A stretch of DNA of 64,000 nt from Pycnopodia helianthoides (lineage: Eukaryota > Echinodermata > Asteroidea > Forcipulatida > Asteriidae): contig CM063259.1 of the NCBI GenBank assembly GCA_032158295.1, forward strand, positions 13,239,564 to 13,303,563. Reading direction: 5' to 3'. Position numbers and translations under genes: made by a program. The notes beneath the pieces were generated by a model that was not told where the DNA came from, did no database searches, and was given only the letters and a program-made list of their open reading frames with translations. Shown in pieces: positions 1-9,434 of this stretch (positions are counted from its first letter, which is position 1; the number at the start of each line of letters is the position of its first letter).

Positions 1-76
1 CAAAGTCCGAGACTGAGACCGGTCTCGAAACCTACAGCACTGGTAAAGAGAGGGATTGTGGTGTACATGTACTCAC

Positions 77-167
77 ATTGGCTGACTTGGCATTACCGGA
101 CATGTTGGCACTGAATCGGCGAACTCTCTGCCTCTCTCGGATCGGCTGAAATACTGGGGATTCATCG
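77..167 (-). CDS. PABIR-like gene, coding exon 2
   Basis: 91 bp between acceptor TTTTCTGCAG (168-177) and donor GTGAGT (76-71). With the 2 bases from exon 1 it makes exactly 31 codons, beginning SDESPVFQP, and ends in phase 0. The match to the family's SPVFQ segment confirms the exon. Confidence 0.85.
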
Positions 168-1199
168 CTGCAGAAAACAATATTAGAACAACTTTCAAAT
201 CAAATCAATCTGCTTGTGGAGAAAATATCAACACTGCACATACCCTTACAAACAATTACAGGAACCTCCTTCGCTTTGCCATTGAGCAACCTACTGATTG
301 ACACTTCAATATCACAGGCACAGTTACGAATGATTGATAAACTATACCAATCAGCATTTCAATATCAACTGATGAAAGAATCAACACAGCCCACTGTCTA
401 GTGATTAAGAAACCTGCTCCAGAATGTGGGTTCGAATCCGACCCGTGGTGTCTGTGGTTATTTTCCCACCGGACTCAGAAAGCACCGAGTGTACAATGAT
501 AATCATACATCAATGTAGGCCAGAACTAAACTACATTGTTCTTTAATGTCCCCCATGCCACGATTATATCCAGCTATATCCAGGGCCAAGTGGTTACGAG
601 CACCGGACTCAAGCTCTGGTCTGATCAGCAGAGTGTGGGTTCGAATCCCAATCGTGGCACTTGTGTCCTTGAGCAAACTTTACCGTAATTGATTTGTCCT
701 TCGGATGGGACATTAAGCCTATGTTCCGTGTACTAGGATTGCACGTAAAAGAACCCAAAACACTCATCATGGAAGTGCATGGGTTAACCCTGGTGTTTCT
801 GGTTCACATTGCAAGCACCCTTGTTTACAGGTACGTTTCCTCCGGCCTGCGAGCTACAGTGATTAAGTTCACTAATGAGGCAACCTTGGTTTCATTACTG
901 GAAATATATAATAATAATAACAACGTTTTATTACTGGAAATATATAATAATAATAACGATTTGTTAAATTGCACTAGTGCGTACCTCATGTTAGGGCCGT
1001 CAAACATGGGGGCGCTGTTCGATCGTCGCAGTATGCCAGTCTCTCTGTTTTCGTCCATCCTACTGTCTTCTCCGTTCGGTGACATGACTCGTTCTATCTC
1101 CATCAGGCCATCCTCCTCCGGAGAGCTCTGGCTACAAATGGAATCCTTGTCTCCCATTGTTATTGTCTCTGTCTTGTGTTCTGAGTTTGTGACGTCCAT
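77..1199 (-). CDS. PABIR/FAM122-like PP2A-B55 regulator, N-terminal part (partial gene)
   Basis: Two exons, 985-1199 and 77-167, join in frame on the minus strand and give the first 102 codons; the rest lies left of the window. The start ATG is at 1199; the longer open frame begins with TTG. An acidic, Ser/Glu-rich leader (residues 1-56) precedes the motif LRRSNSAPMFDG at about 58-69, followed across the intron by SDESPVFQP and an Arg-rich RVRRFSAN stretch. This order, LRRSNSAP then SPVFQ then an RRxS phosphosite-like segment, is the hallmark of the vertebrate FAM122/PABIR family as I know it. Human PABIR1 inhibits PP2A carrying the B55 subunit and acts in cell-cycle checkpoints. The protein is expected to be largely disordered. 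Family assignment is firm; the paralog cannot be named because vertebrates have several and this is an invertebrate sequence. Confidence 0.85.
399..545 (+). repeat. tRNA-like SINE fragment
   Basis: Contains a B-box-like segment (GTGGGTTCGAATCC) after a weak A-box-like region, then a non-tRNA tail. It lies in the PABIR-like intron. Truncated and not a functional tRNA. Confidence 0.5.
588..956 (+). repeat. tRNA-Ser/Leu-headed SINE with ATA-rich tail
   Basis: The tRNA-related head (GCACCGGACTCAAGCTCTGG, then GGGTTCGAATCC) is followed by the body seen at 23389 (CCTTCGGATGGGACATTAAGCC, CGTAAAAGAACCC). The tail has two copies of a roughly 37-bp ACTGGAAATATATAATAATAA unit, an internal duplication of the 3' microsatellite. 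It sits in the PABIR-like intron. Confidence 0.7.
985..1199 (-). CDS. PABIR-like gene, coding exon 1
   Basis: 215 bp: 71 codons plus 2 bases, ending at the donor AG|GTACGC (intron begins at 984). It encodes the acidic leader and the LRRSNSAP motif. Frame past the donor continues into AT-rich SINE-tail sequence, which supports splicing here. Confidence 0.85.
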
Positions 1200-2050
1200 C
1201 AATGACTCGGAATTGTGAGTCAGATGCTTAATGTGTCGGTGATTTTTGAAGCCGGTAAATAATGTCTGAAATTGCAGAAAATTATCCGAAGTTAGATTGT
1301 GCTAACGTTTCAAATAGACGTTTGTAAGAGGCCTAGAAAACTGGTAATTGGTTGATGTGAAATTATACGTAGTGACATAGATTAACAGTAATTCATGATT
1401 ATAGATCTATCTCTTTTTTATTATCAGAGTACATTATTACATGCCAAGTCCTGCTATCCGCAAGATTTGTGATAATCAATGATTGAACATTGTTTATTTA
1501 CACTGCCCACATGAACTAGCCACAATTGCACGCTCTGTTGGCAAAGGACACACTGTAATTATTATAAAGATTTCTAACTTATGAATATGATATCAGTTGG
1601 GATCGCCAGCAGAAGTAGAGAGCCTAGAGAAGTGCCAGTGACTTTCTCTTTTTGCAAAACCGACACCACCAATTAAATAATGACCCCCAAAATGATATTT
1701 TCTTGTTATAATAGAAAATCCCTTTTTTCTATCATAATAAGGGAAAAAGTGGCTTTCAGATACAAACTTTTCCCCCCAGTATATTTCAACCCAAGGCAAT
1801 CAAGTTAAACTCCAACTCCAATTTCTCGACTTTGATTTCATGCCGGTCGAGGGCACAAGTTTTGTACACACGTCCATTCTCCGCCGTGCTACTCGTTGCT
1901 GAATCGACCATCACACAGTCACACATTCAAGAGAAGAAGAAAAAACAATACAAACGTCATAATTACCGTATCCGCAACAAAAATCTCACCGATGTCCACT
2001 CGTGCTTGTACAATTGTTGAGGAAAATGACCCGGAAACTTCAGGGACAAG
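1200..2050. other. Spacer between PABIR-like exon 1 and a divergent candidate exon
   Basis: About 850 bp holding the presumed 5' region of the PABIR-like gene. It contains a short hairpin (GAAAATCCCTTTTTTCTATC area, 1705-1745) and no convincing TATA box. No coding exon recognised. Confidence 0.4.
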
Positions 2051-2202
2051 ATGACTGAAAAAGAATGCGAGATTTTGGAAGCGATGCCCCCATCTTCCCA
2101 ATCTCAACTTTTCATGGATTTGTTGATGTCAGAGAACCCCCAAAGTGGTGTTGCTCATGCGCCAACCACAGACAACAAACGTCAAAGAAAGAACTTCTAT
2201 GA
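2051..2202 (+). CDS. Candidate first coding exon, unidentified
   Basis: An ATG opens a reading frame with protein-like composition: hydrophilic, starting MTEKECEILEAMPP and including a basic KRQRK cluster that could be a nuclear localisation signal. It lies head-to-head with the PABIR-like gene. No family is recognised, no strong GT donor is evident (GTGTAT after 2202 is weak), and no downstream exon could be linked, so this may be chance. Confidence 0.2.
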
Positions 2203-2360
2203 TTGGTTCGTGTATAAAGTGGGATGGGGATTTTTTTCCCCCCTTGCAGTCTCCTCCACAAAATAGACGATTTCGTACCGTTTTTATCGAATTAATCCGA
2301 AGAGAGGCTAATTATATTACTATACATGACAACAGCAACTTTGACATGAAATTATATTGA

Positions 2361-3296
2361 GTTATTCCATCGAAACAATAGTATTTAAATTGAGAGAAAA
2401 CACAGGGCAGCGCAGACGGTCCTCACGAAAAGTTTTTGTAGAAATGTCAAATGAGGGCGCTAGACAGATTTCTTGACCAGCATTTTTTAGGCAGGAGTGC
2501 TGGTACAGCCCGGAGCCAACTAGCCGCAGGTTGTAACAAACTGGTTGCAGGCAGCTTTAAAACTAAAACTACCCACCCCACTCCGACAGGTTTTTGAACA
2601 AATTAATCTTGAAAAAGTAAAGCATAGAGCTTAGGGATAATTAGTTTAAACATTAAAGAAAACAAACTGACATAATGCTTCTTTTAAATAGTCAGAAATC
2701 AAGTTTTGTTTATTGACACTTGCTCATTTTCTGAAACCTCTGAAAAGAAAAGGATGACAAAATTGATACAAAATACCAGCTTTTGGGACAAGTTAGTCTT
2801 TTTTCCAGTCAATAAGGGGGGTAGTCTTTTTATTCACTGGTCAGATGAGAGTTGTCATAGAAAACAATCATCACATAAAAATATTAAATAATTCCATAAC
2901 TTCCATAACTCCAATGTTAAATAATTCAATTTTACTACATGATTGAAGATTTTATCGAAGCAGTAACATTTAATTTTGTGGGAGAGTTCACAATTTTTGT
3001 AAAGTTTCTGTGTGCAACTTGCACACCTGCAAAAGACCATCCAGACTTTTAAAAAATAATTATTAACATTGTTTAGAACAGGAAGTTTACAATCTGTCAT
3101 TGAGGAATGATTTCCTCTCCTAAAAAAAAAGTAAACTTCTTGTTACAAATTTCAAATAAAAAAAAAAGAAGTAAAATAAAGGAAACTGTAATAGCACCAT
3201 TCATTTTGTTGATAATAGTTAACATGCATGTTTTAATTAATTCCTCTCAGAATACATAATTTGAAGAAATAGTACATAATTTGTGTTCATGACATA
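2361..3296. other. AT-rich spacer without recognised genes
   Basis: Low-complexity A/T runs and short open frames only. Nothing with coding character or known motifs was seen on either strand. Confidence 0.5.
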
Positions 3297-3690
3297 TCGT
3301 GGCCGAGCGGTCAAGCCCACCGGACTCAAGTTCTGGTGTCCGAGCCAAAGGGGTTTGGGTTCAATCCCGATCAGGACAACTGTGTCCTCGAGCAAGACAC
3401 TTTACTATAATGGCTCCTCATCGCCCAGTGGTAAAAAAGTACCTGTGAGGGCAGATCACCCAGTGGTAAATGGGTACCTGCGAGGGCAGATCACCCAGTG
3501 GCAAATGGGTACCTGCGAGGGCAGATCAGCCAGTGGCAAATGGGTACCTGCGAGGGCAGATCAGCCAGTGGCAAATGGGTACCTGCGAGGGCAGATCACC
3601 CAGTGGCAAACGGGCACCTGTGAGAGCAGATCACCCAGTGGCAAATGGGTACCTGTGAGGGCAGAGATATGGTTCTTTTGATTGATAAAA
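3297..3690 (+). repeat. tRNA-headed SINE carrying an internal minisatellite
   Basis: Head CGTGGCCGAGCGGTCAAG with degenerate B box GGTTCAATCC, body AGCAAGACACTTTACTATAAT, then the CCCAGTGGTAAATGGGTACC segment expanded into tandem copies before the body resumes (GAGATATGGTTCTTTTGATTGAT). The copy at 6655 has this segment only once, so the expansion occurred inside the SINE. Confidence 0.85.
3446..3660 (+). repeat. 35-bp minisatellite, about 6 copies
   Basis: The unit GCAGATCACCCAGTGGCAAA plus TGGGTACCTGCGAGG repeats every 35 bp with few substitutions (ACC/GCC, GCGAG/GTGAG). It is derived from a single internal segment of the surrounding SINE. Confidence 0.9.
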
Positions 3691-4317
3691 CCAAATGCGC
3701 AACTAACTTGTGAGACAAATGTCCCAACACTAGCTCTCACTCACGCGATCACTGCATCGGCGCAACACTGCAGTAGAACAGTCAGTCCGCCCCAGTAAAC
3801 ATGAAACCTGGACATATATGCGCATCCAATCGTGAATTTTGACACGTTGTCCGAGATCTGTGTACTGAGCTTCTATTTCTAGCATTTGTGCGGCATGCTG
3901 TTTGAGGAGAATTGTTTTACCGCGAAAACAATGACAAAATATGCATCATTCATGTTTTGTCATGAATTTTGTGCTCATTCATAGCAAGGTTATTTCAATT
4001 GCCACGATTGGAATAAGCAACTGTAATTTCCGGGGTCTCCAAGTACTATTTCCTAAATTTTGAAAGTACATGTATTTCAGAGGTAAATATTTCTCTGGAG
4101 GAGTGGTACTCCCTTGACTTTTATAGTCATTGAGCTTACAGATTGAAACTGATCAGCTATATCGTTTTCTCCATAATATTCTTTAAAATACCTAAAACTT
4201 TAAAAATTCATAAAATTGTTAAATAAAAATTATGCTACAAAAATCAAATTGTTGGGTAAAAATAAACTGGCAAGTAACTAGTTAAAAAGTAATTTTGTGT
4301 TGAACTAAGGAAAATTT

Positions 4318-4396
4318 GTCAAAAGCAGGATTTGAACCTGCAACCTCATAAATTAACGTGCCGCCGCTCCACCAACTGAGCCATCTATCCCTAATG
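4318..4396 (-). repeat. tRNA-like SINE head (pseudo-tRNA)
   Basis: The minus strand reads GGATAGATGGCTCAGTTGG, then GCAGGTTCAAATCCTGC. The D arm and the 5-bp T arm are intact, but the 5' GGATAG does not pair with the 3' TTTTGAC, so there is no acceptor stem and it is not a working tRNA. Confidence 0.6.
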
Positions 4397-4564
4397 TCTG
4401 CGGTCTCCCCATTTTTGTCATTATCTTTGTCCGGGGGGCGCCAGTCAGACGCCAATTTATAAACATGGTAAACCTGGTTCAAGTATATGAGCGTGTTATC
4501 TTGACCTTATGAGCAAGATTTTTCTGGGTCAGAAAAACACCTTTTTAGTTAACTTGTGAATCCT

Positions 4565-4832
4565 TGCGTCAGTGCAAAAACGTTGTATCTCAGTTTGCAA
4601 AAAACATTTTATCTCGGTTTTGCAAAAACATTGTACATGTATCTAGAATTTGCAAAAAACGTTGCATCTCGCACAAAAATGCTCCGCGCAAAAATGTCGT
4701 ATCTCGGCACATACCTGCTTCTTGTGTACATCCTGGCTGTTTATAAGTGAGAAACAATGTATTCACAATTTTAAACATGCATAAAATGCTAGTGCTTTTT
4801 TTAAGGAGACTTGACGTTTTTTGCACTGACGT
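4565..4832. mobile_element. Inverted-repeat element, GTCAGTGCAAAAACGT ends
   Basis: The ends GCGTCAGTGCAAAAACGT and ACGTTTTTTGCACTGACG are inverted repeats. The interior is several imperfect short repeats of the type TGCAAAAAACGTTGTATCTC. Related copies lie at 60885-61085 and in the array at 52245-52925. No protein-coding capacity, hence a non-autonomous DNA element. Confidence 0.7.
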
Positions 4833-5042
4833 GACGGATTGATATCTCTATTTGAGTTTATCAGACTAAAACTACTGTTGCTACAGTTGAATGGTTTTTC
4901 GAACAAAGATGGTACAGCGCCGCAAGATGGGCATCTGGAGCTCTATCTATTATTAGAACATGAAGTATGGCGTGGCCGCCATTTCAGTAAGCGAATGTTT
5001 TGTTATAGCATTAATAGCATTTCTCATTGTCTGCACTGGTCT

Positions 5043-5193
5043 GCAGACCCCTTGCATTGGCAGCCATCATTGATGAAACATGCACACTATCAATGGCTGT
5101 GAGTTGTGCGCAGCGCGTACATGCGTGCACGTTTCCATTGTTTTTCATCAAAGATGGTGGTCAATGACGTCAATGTGCGATCCATCTATTGTT
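5043..5193. mobile_element. Small inverted-repeat element, GATCC(A)TTTGCATTGG type
   Basis: Starts AGACCCCTTGCATTGGCAGC and ends with a diverged inverted copy (ATCAAAGATGGTGGTCAATG...). Relatives lie at 50214-50312 and 58697-58850. Confidence 0.6.
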
Positions 5194-5549
5194 GCATCAA
5201 AAGAGTTGTTTACTAAAATGGCGCCCAGTGGTTTTCAAATGGTTGGCCAACTCGCTGGAAATATTACAAAAGAGCAGGGTGATTTTACATGTTATTAAAC
5301 CCATACTGTTAGATACAAATATTTTTGGTTCTGGAAAGTTCATTAGGTATTTACAGTGGTTGAATTTGACACATTTCTTTACAAAATTAGTTATTGTACA
5401 ATGTTCATGTACCAATGGAATACACATCCCCCTTCAAACGCATAACATTGCCACAAGAGTTGTTGATAAATTACCAAATTATTTTAATTTTACTTTGCAT
5501 GATGATATTTTTTAAATCATAAACATCAAGAGTGATTCCACACTCACAT

Positions 5550-5750
5550 GGGCCCAAATTTCATAGAGCTGCTGAATAAATCTCAAACAATTGCCTGCTA
5601 AGCAGAAATGAGCAGGACACCAGTTACAAATTGTACCGTATGTGATATGGTAGTTTGGCTGGTAACCTTATTTAATTATTCTGGTAAGCATAGTTTTGTT
5701 GTGTTTAGCTACTTTTTGTGCTTAGGCAGCTCTCTGAAATTAGGCCCTGG
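5550..5750. mobile_element. Short inverted element, TTTCATAGAGCTGCT family
   Basis: About 200 bp with ends GGGCCCAAATTTCATAGAGC and CTGAAATTAGGCCCTGG. The interior is palindromic around GCTTAGCA/TGCTAAGC and ACCAGTTACAAATTGTACC. Further copies: 45594-45778, 45863-46040, 49953-50199, 62482-62655. Confidence 0.8.
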
Positions 5751-5830
5751 TCTTTGAAGCTCTTTGGTTTCCCTTGGGGCTGTTTGAAAACTTTGTTATT
5801 CCAAATTCGACTCAAATTCCATTCTGGGTT

Positions 5831-6446
5831 TTAACCCTCCTACTGTATAACCATTCAATATCGTCAACTGTAGTTTTAAAGGAACATTACAGAATTGGTT
5901 TTTGCTAATAAAACAGTTGCTGGTAGTGTAAGCACTTCATGTAATCCACCATATACATAAACTGACAAACCTGTAGAAGTTTAAGATCGATCGACCATCT
6001 GGGTCACGAGAAAATAGTGAAAAACCGATCACACATTTGCATGAAATCATATAGATTCAACAACATGAATAAAACGCTCACTGAGCGATAAACTCCAATC
6101 GGAAAATTAGTTTATTCATTTCTCATCAAATATGGCATTTCAGACAGAAATATTTCAAGGGATGTTTTCTACTATCATCATCATTAGACCGTGTAAGTTT
6201 TATGTAAATCTGTGATCAAAAAGTATAGTTTACAAGTTTTTTTCTTACCAATTCTGTAATGTTCCTTTAAATGACATAAACCATTCCTACGAAATGATGT
6301 GATGAATGCACAGTACACACATCTACATACATGTACACAGTTAGTTCTTGGGACAGCTGTGCCACCATATATAGCCTGTGCAGTTCAATACTTTCAAATA
6401 GTTGGTCAACTCGCTGGAAAATGATACCAACAGTAGGAGGGTTAAG
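5831..6446. mobile_element. TTAACCCTCCTAC element, interrupted copy
   Basis: Starts TTAACCCTCCTACTG and ends CAGTAGGAGGGTTAA. Outer TTAA with CCC...GGG termini resembles the piggyBac target and terminus pattern. It is split by a second element at 5880-6266. Other copies: 15799-16033, 21481-21706, 36282-36520, 54396-54932, 62901-63463. Confidence 0.8.
5880..6266. mobile_element. TTAA-flanked element, AGGAACATTACAGAATTGGT ends
   Basis: Perfect 20-bp terminal inverted repeats, AGGAACATTACAGAATTGGT and its complement, flanked by TTAA on both sides (5876-5879, 6267-6270). A second copy is at 38407-38796. No coding capacity, so non-autonomous. Confidence 0.9.
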
Positions 6447-6654
6447 AAACTAATATTGAGGGCGAGGCCTTCTTGGGCCAAATACACTAAATATTTTGAT
6501 TTGGGCAATTCACAAAAAATGCAGTGCCCCATCAAGAGTTTGTTTCAAATGAGTGATTTTTTCTCCCTGCTGAGTCAAATCCCAGGAAAGTCCTGGAGGG
6601 AGGGGTTTAAATCCCCGAGACCACCCCATACTTGTTTCACACTTGATAGAGTGT

Positions 6655-6998
6655 CGTGGCCGAGCGGATAAGAGCACCGAATTCAAGCTCTGGTGTTTCT
6701 GTTCAGCAGAGTGTGGGTTCGAATCCCGGTCGTGACACCTGTGTCCCTGAGCAAGACACTTTACTATAATTGCTTCTCTCACCCAGGGGTAAATGGGTAC
6801 CTGTGAGGGCAGAGACGGTTCTTGTGATTGATTTAGCTTAGTGTGCTACATATTTGGCAGCACAGGCTGTATACTCCCCAGGGAGCTGAGATGGTTTAAG
6901 GAATGAAATGGCCCAGTGATCAGGGTACTAATGTTGGAAACGCTTTGAGACATGGTGTATAAAGCGCTATATAAAAACCGAACATTATTATTATTATG
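6655..6998 (+). repeat. Near full-length tRNA-headed SINE
   Basis: About 345 bp: head TGTCGTGGCCGAGCGGATAA with B box GGGTTCGAATCCCGG, body AGCAAGACACTTTACTATAA and CTCCCCAGGGAGCTGAGATG, ending AGCGCTATATAAA and an ATT microsatellite. It serves as reference for the other copies of this subfamily (3297, 12675). Confidence 0.9.
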
Positions 6999-7000
6999 GA

Positions 7001-8033
7001 TGACATTTCCCTGGGCAAAGATGACCACACAGTAAGCTACGCTTAACCACAGGGTTGTCTCGCTGAACCCCAGCTTTAGACTGGTCCCCCATGTCTTTAT
7101 CCGCAAGGATAAAAACAGACACCGGTCTTACAGGCCCAACTATTTCATTGGATACAATGATTTCATAGTATAAGCGTGCAGTGACGTAAGCTTTCCATAT
7201 CTGTGTTATGTAATTTGTCAGCTTGCACTTGTGCACAGCAACAATCATGGGTAGACACATTTTTCGTGTCCATGTTATGAACAACACTTTGAAAACCAGT
7301 GATGTAACAGTTATTTTAATATTTTTTGTAAATTAATTAACCAGCGGTGTGTGAATGAAGAGTAGAAAGTACTTGAGTTTGTCGAATACAAGATCTGCAA
7401 AGAGTTATTCAATATTTATGTGTCGTTCATTTGGTGTCTTTGTAACAAAAAGTGTACCCATGATTGTGGCTGTGCACACTTTCGATCGTCTGCATGCAGC
7501 CGGTGCATAATGTTTGTACATAGAATCTCCGCGTGAAATGAATTCAAGGTCAAAGGTACATCTGGCAACACCTGGTCAGGCAGGTATCACGAGACCTTGA
7601 AGTGTGACATCAGACGTTCAGGCTACCCCAGCTTTACCCCCGTGGTTATCTTCAAAAAAAATGAAACTCGCCAGAGCAAACTCTTGGTGGCGCTCTGTTT
7701 TAACGTGAATCCCCTGTTTTATGTTTTCTTAGACAAGTGTAAAGTGTAGGATCAATAATAAATAAAAAGAAGTTTTTATCTAGGCGGAAATTTTACCACT
7801 GACATTGATACCAGCGATTTTTTAAGCACACATTTCAGACTTAAGGGAATTGAAGACTCTCAGGGGACCCTAGGTGGCAGCAGACTTATCGCGTCAATCT
7901 TTTGTTCTCGGCAAATGTGCAAAGCTCAGAGTCAGAGCTTCATAAACAATGGAAAAAACTACCCGATTATATTTGCTGCAAAGATGGCGGGCCATACTCT
8001 CCCATTACGGGGAGTCAAACTATATTACAGAGT
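7001..8033. other. Spacer downstream of the zinc-finger gene
   Basis: No exon recognised. A nuclear-receptor-like TTCAAGGTCAAAGGTAC element occurs at about 7544-7560. The rest is unremarkable single-copy-looking sequence and short diverged repeats. Confidence 0.4.
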
Positions 8034-8218
8034 TCATACTTGGGGGATTTCTTCTTGTTTGACCTCCATGGTAATGAGAATGGCATTTTCTTCTTTATCT
8101 GTGGCTGAGGTTTGAGATGTAGTTCCTTCAGTCTCTTCTGACATCAGCGCGTCGGTGGGCACCATCGTGCAGTCGTCTGTCTCTACAGTAACCGTGTCTT
8201 GAGGCTTGCATTGTTTTT
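8034..8218 (-). CDS. Candidate alternative 3'-terminal exon of the zinc-finger gene
   Basis: Minus-strand acceptor TTATCGCAG (AG at 8220-8219) precedes 185 bp of open frame rich in Thr, Glu and Ser, ending EVKQEEIPQV and TGA. Its phase fits the strong donor CCAG|GTATGA at 9542|9541 inside the large zinc-finger exon: one G from the donor plus AA makes the Glu codon. The joined form would replace the last 35 residues of the 968-aa protein with 62 residues. VKQEE resembles a sumoylation consensus. Alternatively it is the last exon of a separate small gene. RNA evidence is not available here. Confidence 0.5.
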
Positions 8219-8276
8219 CTGCGATAAGTAACACGGAAAAAAGTTTTTTGAAAAATTTTCTGATGGGGAGTATTAA

Positions 8277-8657
8277 AGACACTTGACACCTTTTGTAATT
8301 GTCAAAGACCAATCTTCTCACTTGGTGTATCTCAACATATGCACAAAATAACAAACCTGCGAAAATTTGAACTCAATTGGTCGTCGAAGTCGCGAGATAA
8401 TAATGGAAGAAAAAAACACCCTTGTCACACGAAGTTGTGTGCTTTCAGATGCTTGATTTCGAGACCTCACGCGTGAGGTCTCAAAATCAATTCAAATATT
8501 TTACTGAGAAATTACTTCTTTCTCAAAAACTACGTTACTTCAGAGGGAGCCGTTTCTCACAATGTTTTACACTATCAACAGCTCTCCATTGCTCGTTACC
8601 AAGTAAGTTTTTATGCTTACAATTATTTTGAGTAACTACCAATAGTGTCCAGTGCCT
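8277..8657. mobile_element. TTAA-flanked element, AGACACTTGACAC ends
   Basis: Bounded by TTAA at 8273-8276 and 8658-8661, with diverged terminal inverted repeats (AGACACTTGACACCTTTTG and the complement of CAATAGTGTCCAGTGCCT). The centre has a hairpin, GAGACCTCACGCGTGAGGTCTC. Relative at 24064-24441. It lies just upstream, on the minus strand, of the candidate exon at 8034-8218. Confidence 0.8.
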
Positions 8658-8661
8658 TTAA

Positions 8662-9434
8662 AAAATGTGGGATCTAGAATCCCTACATATTACCAATCAT
8701 AGAGTGTAGTTCTGAAACATGGTGTGAATCAAACAGGGTGTTTGGGTGACATTTGTACAACACCCTGATAAGAATTTTGACGGACTACGCTATCTTTCAT
8801 TGTCACGTGTACCCCCAAACCCGTGACATCATGTTTACACAAGAGCCACAGATCCTGGAATCTTTGCAGGTACAATGTGCACAAAGTTCAATGGAGGAAA
8901 AAATATCATTTTACTTTACAGAAGTTGCACTGTCTGATATTTGATATGAAGACAGGGGTCACATCTAAAAATTAGTTTAGCAGTAAATTAAAAAAAAAAA
9001 AAAAAATTTTGGCGATTATGTATGACCAGTGCAGTGCATGTATCTTGCCTGCCAGGAAATGCCCCGGAGAGTACATAAGTCGTGTTTAGGCGATCCAGAC
9101 CAGAAACAAGTTTAAGCTGCAAAAATCCAAGACAATTTCTGAGAGCAATGTGAAAATGGGTCTTTAATCAGAAGCCTTCATTTTATTTTCAAGTAAGGGA
9201 TCTTAGTCTTTATAATCTCACCAACATTAATGGAGTGTTTTCCATTGACATTTTCCGTTAGTTTATAGAATCTGCCAACTTAAAACCAAGCCTAACCAAG
9301 CCAACAACTCGGTTACAAATAAGCCTAATAAGTATTGAAAGTCGGCAATGTGGATGCCCTACATTTGAATTGACAGCACAATTGACAGTTCCTTGTTCTG
9401 TACCTAAAATCTTCTGTCTAAATCACAAGTATTA
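8662..9434. other. Downstream of the zinc-finger stop codon: probable 3' UTR and spacer
   Basis: On the minus strand an AATAAA signal lies at 9187-9182, about 250 bp past the stop, so the 3' UTR probably ends near 9160. Poly-A stretch at 8991-9006. No other feature recognised. Confidence 0.4.

Noticed and set aside
694..1218. Plus-strand 174-codon open frame
   Set aside because: It is a mixture of SINE sequence and the reverse complement of the PABIR-like exon; the minus strand carries the recognisable motif.
2203..2360. Second exon after a 43-nt intron ending TTCCCCCCTTGCAG
   Set aside because: The acceptor looks good, but an intron this short is implausible here and the donor is weak.
3283..3681. 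132-codon frame with repeated GTCEGRSPSGKWVP
   Set aside because: Translation of the 35-bp minisatellite in a SINE; no protein family.
6655..6740. tRNA-Ser/Leu gene
   Set aside because: A and B boxes are present, but the sequence is the SINE head repeated at 588, 3297, 12675, 23389 and 30684, and lacks a proper acceptor stem.
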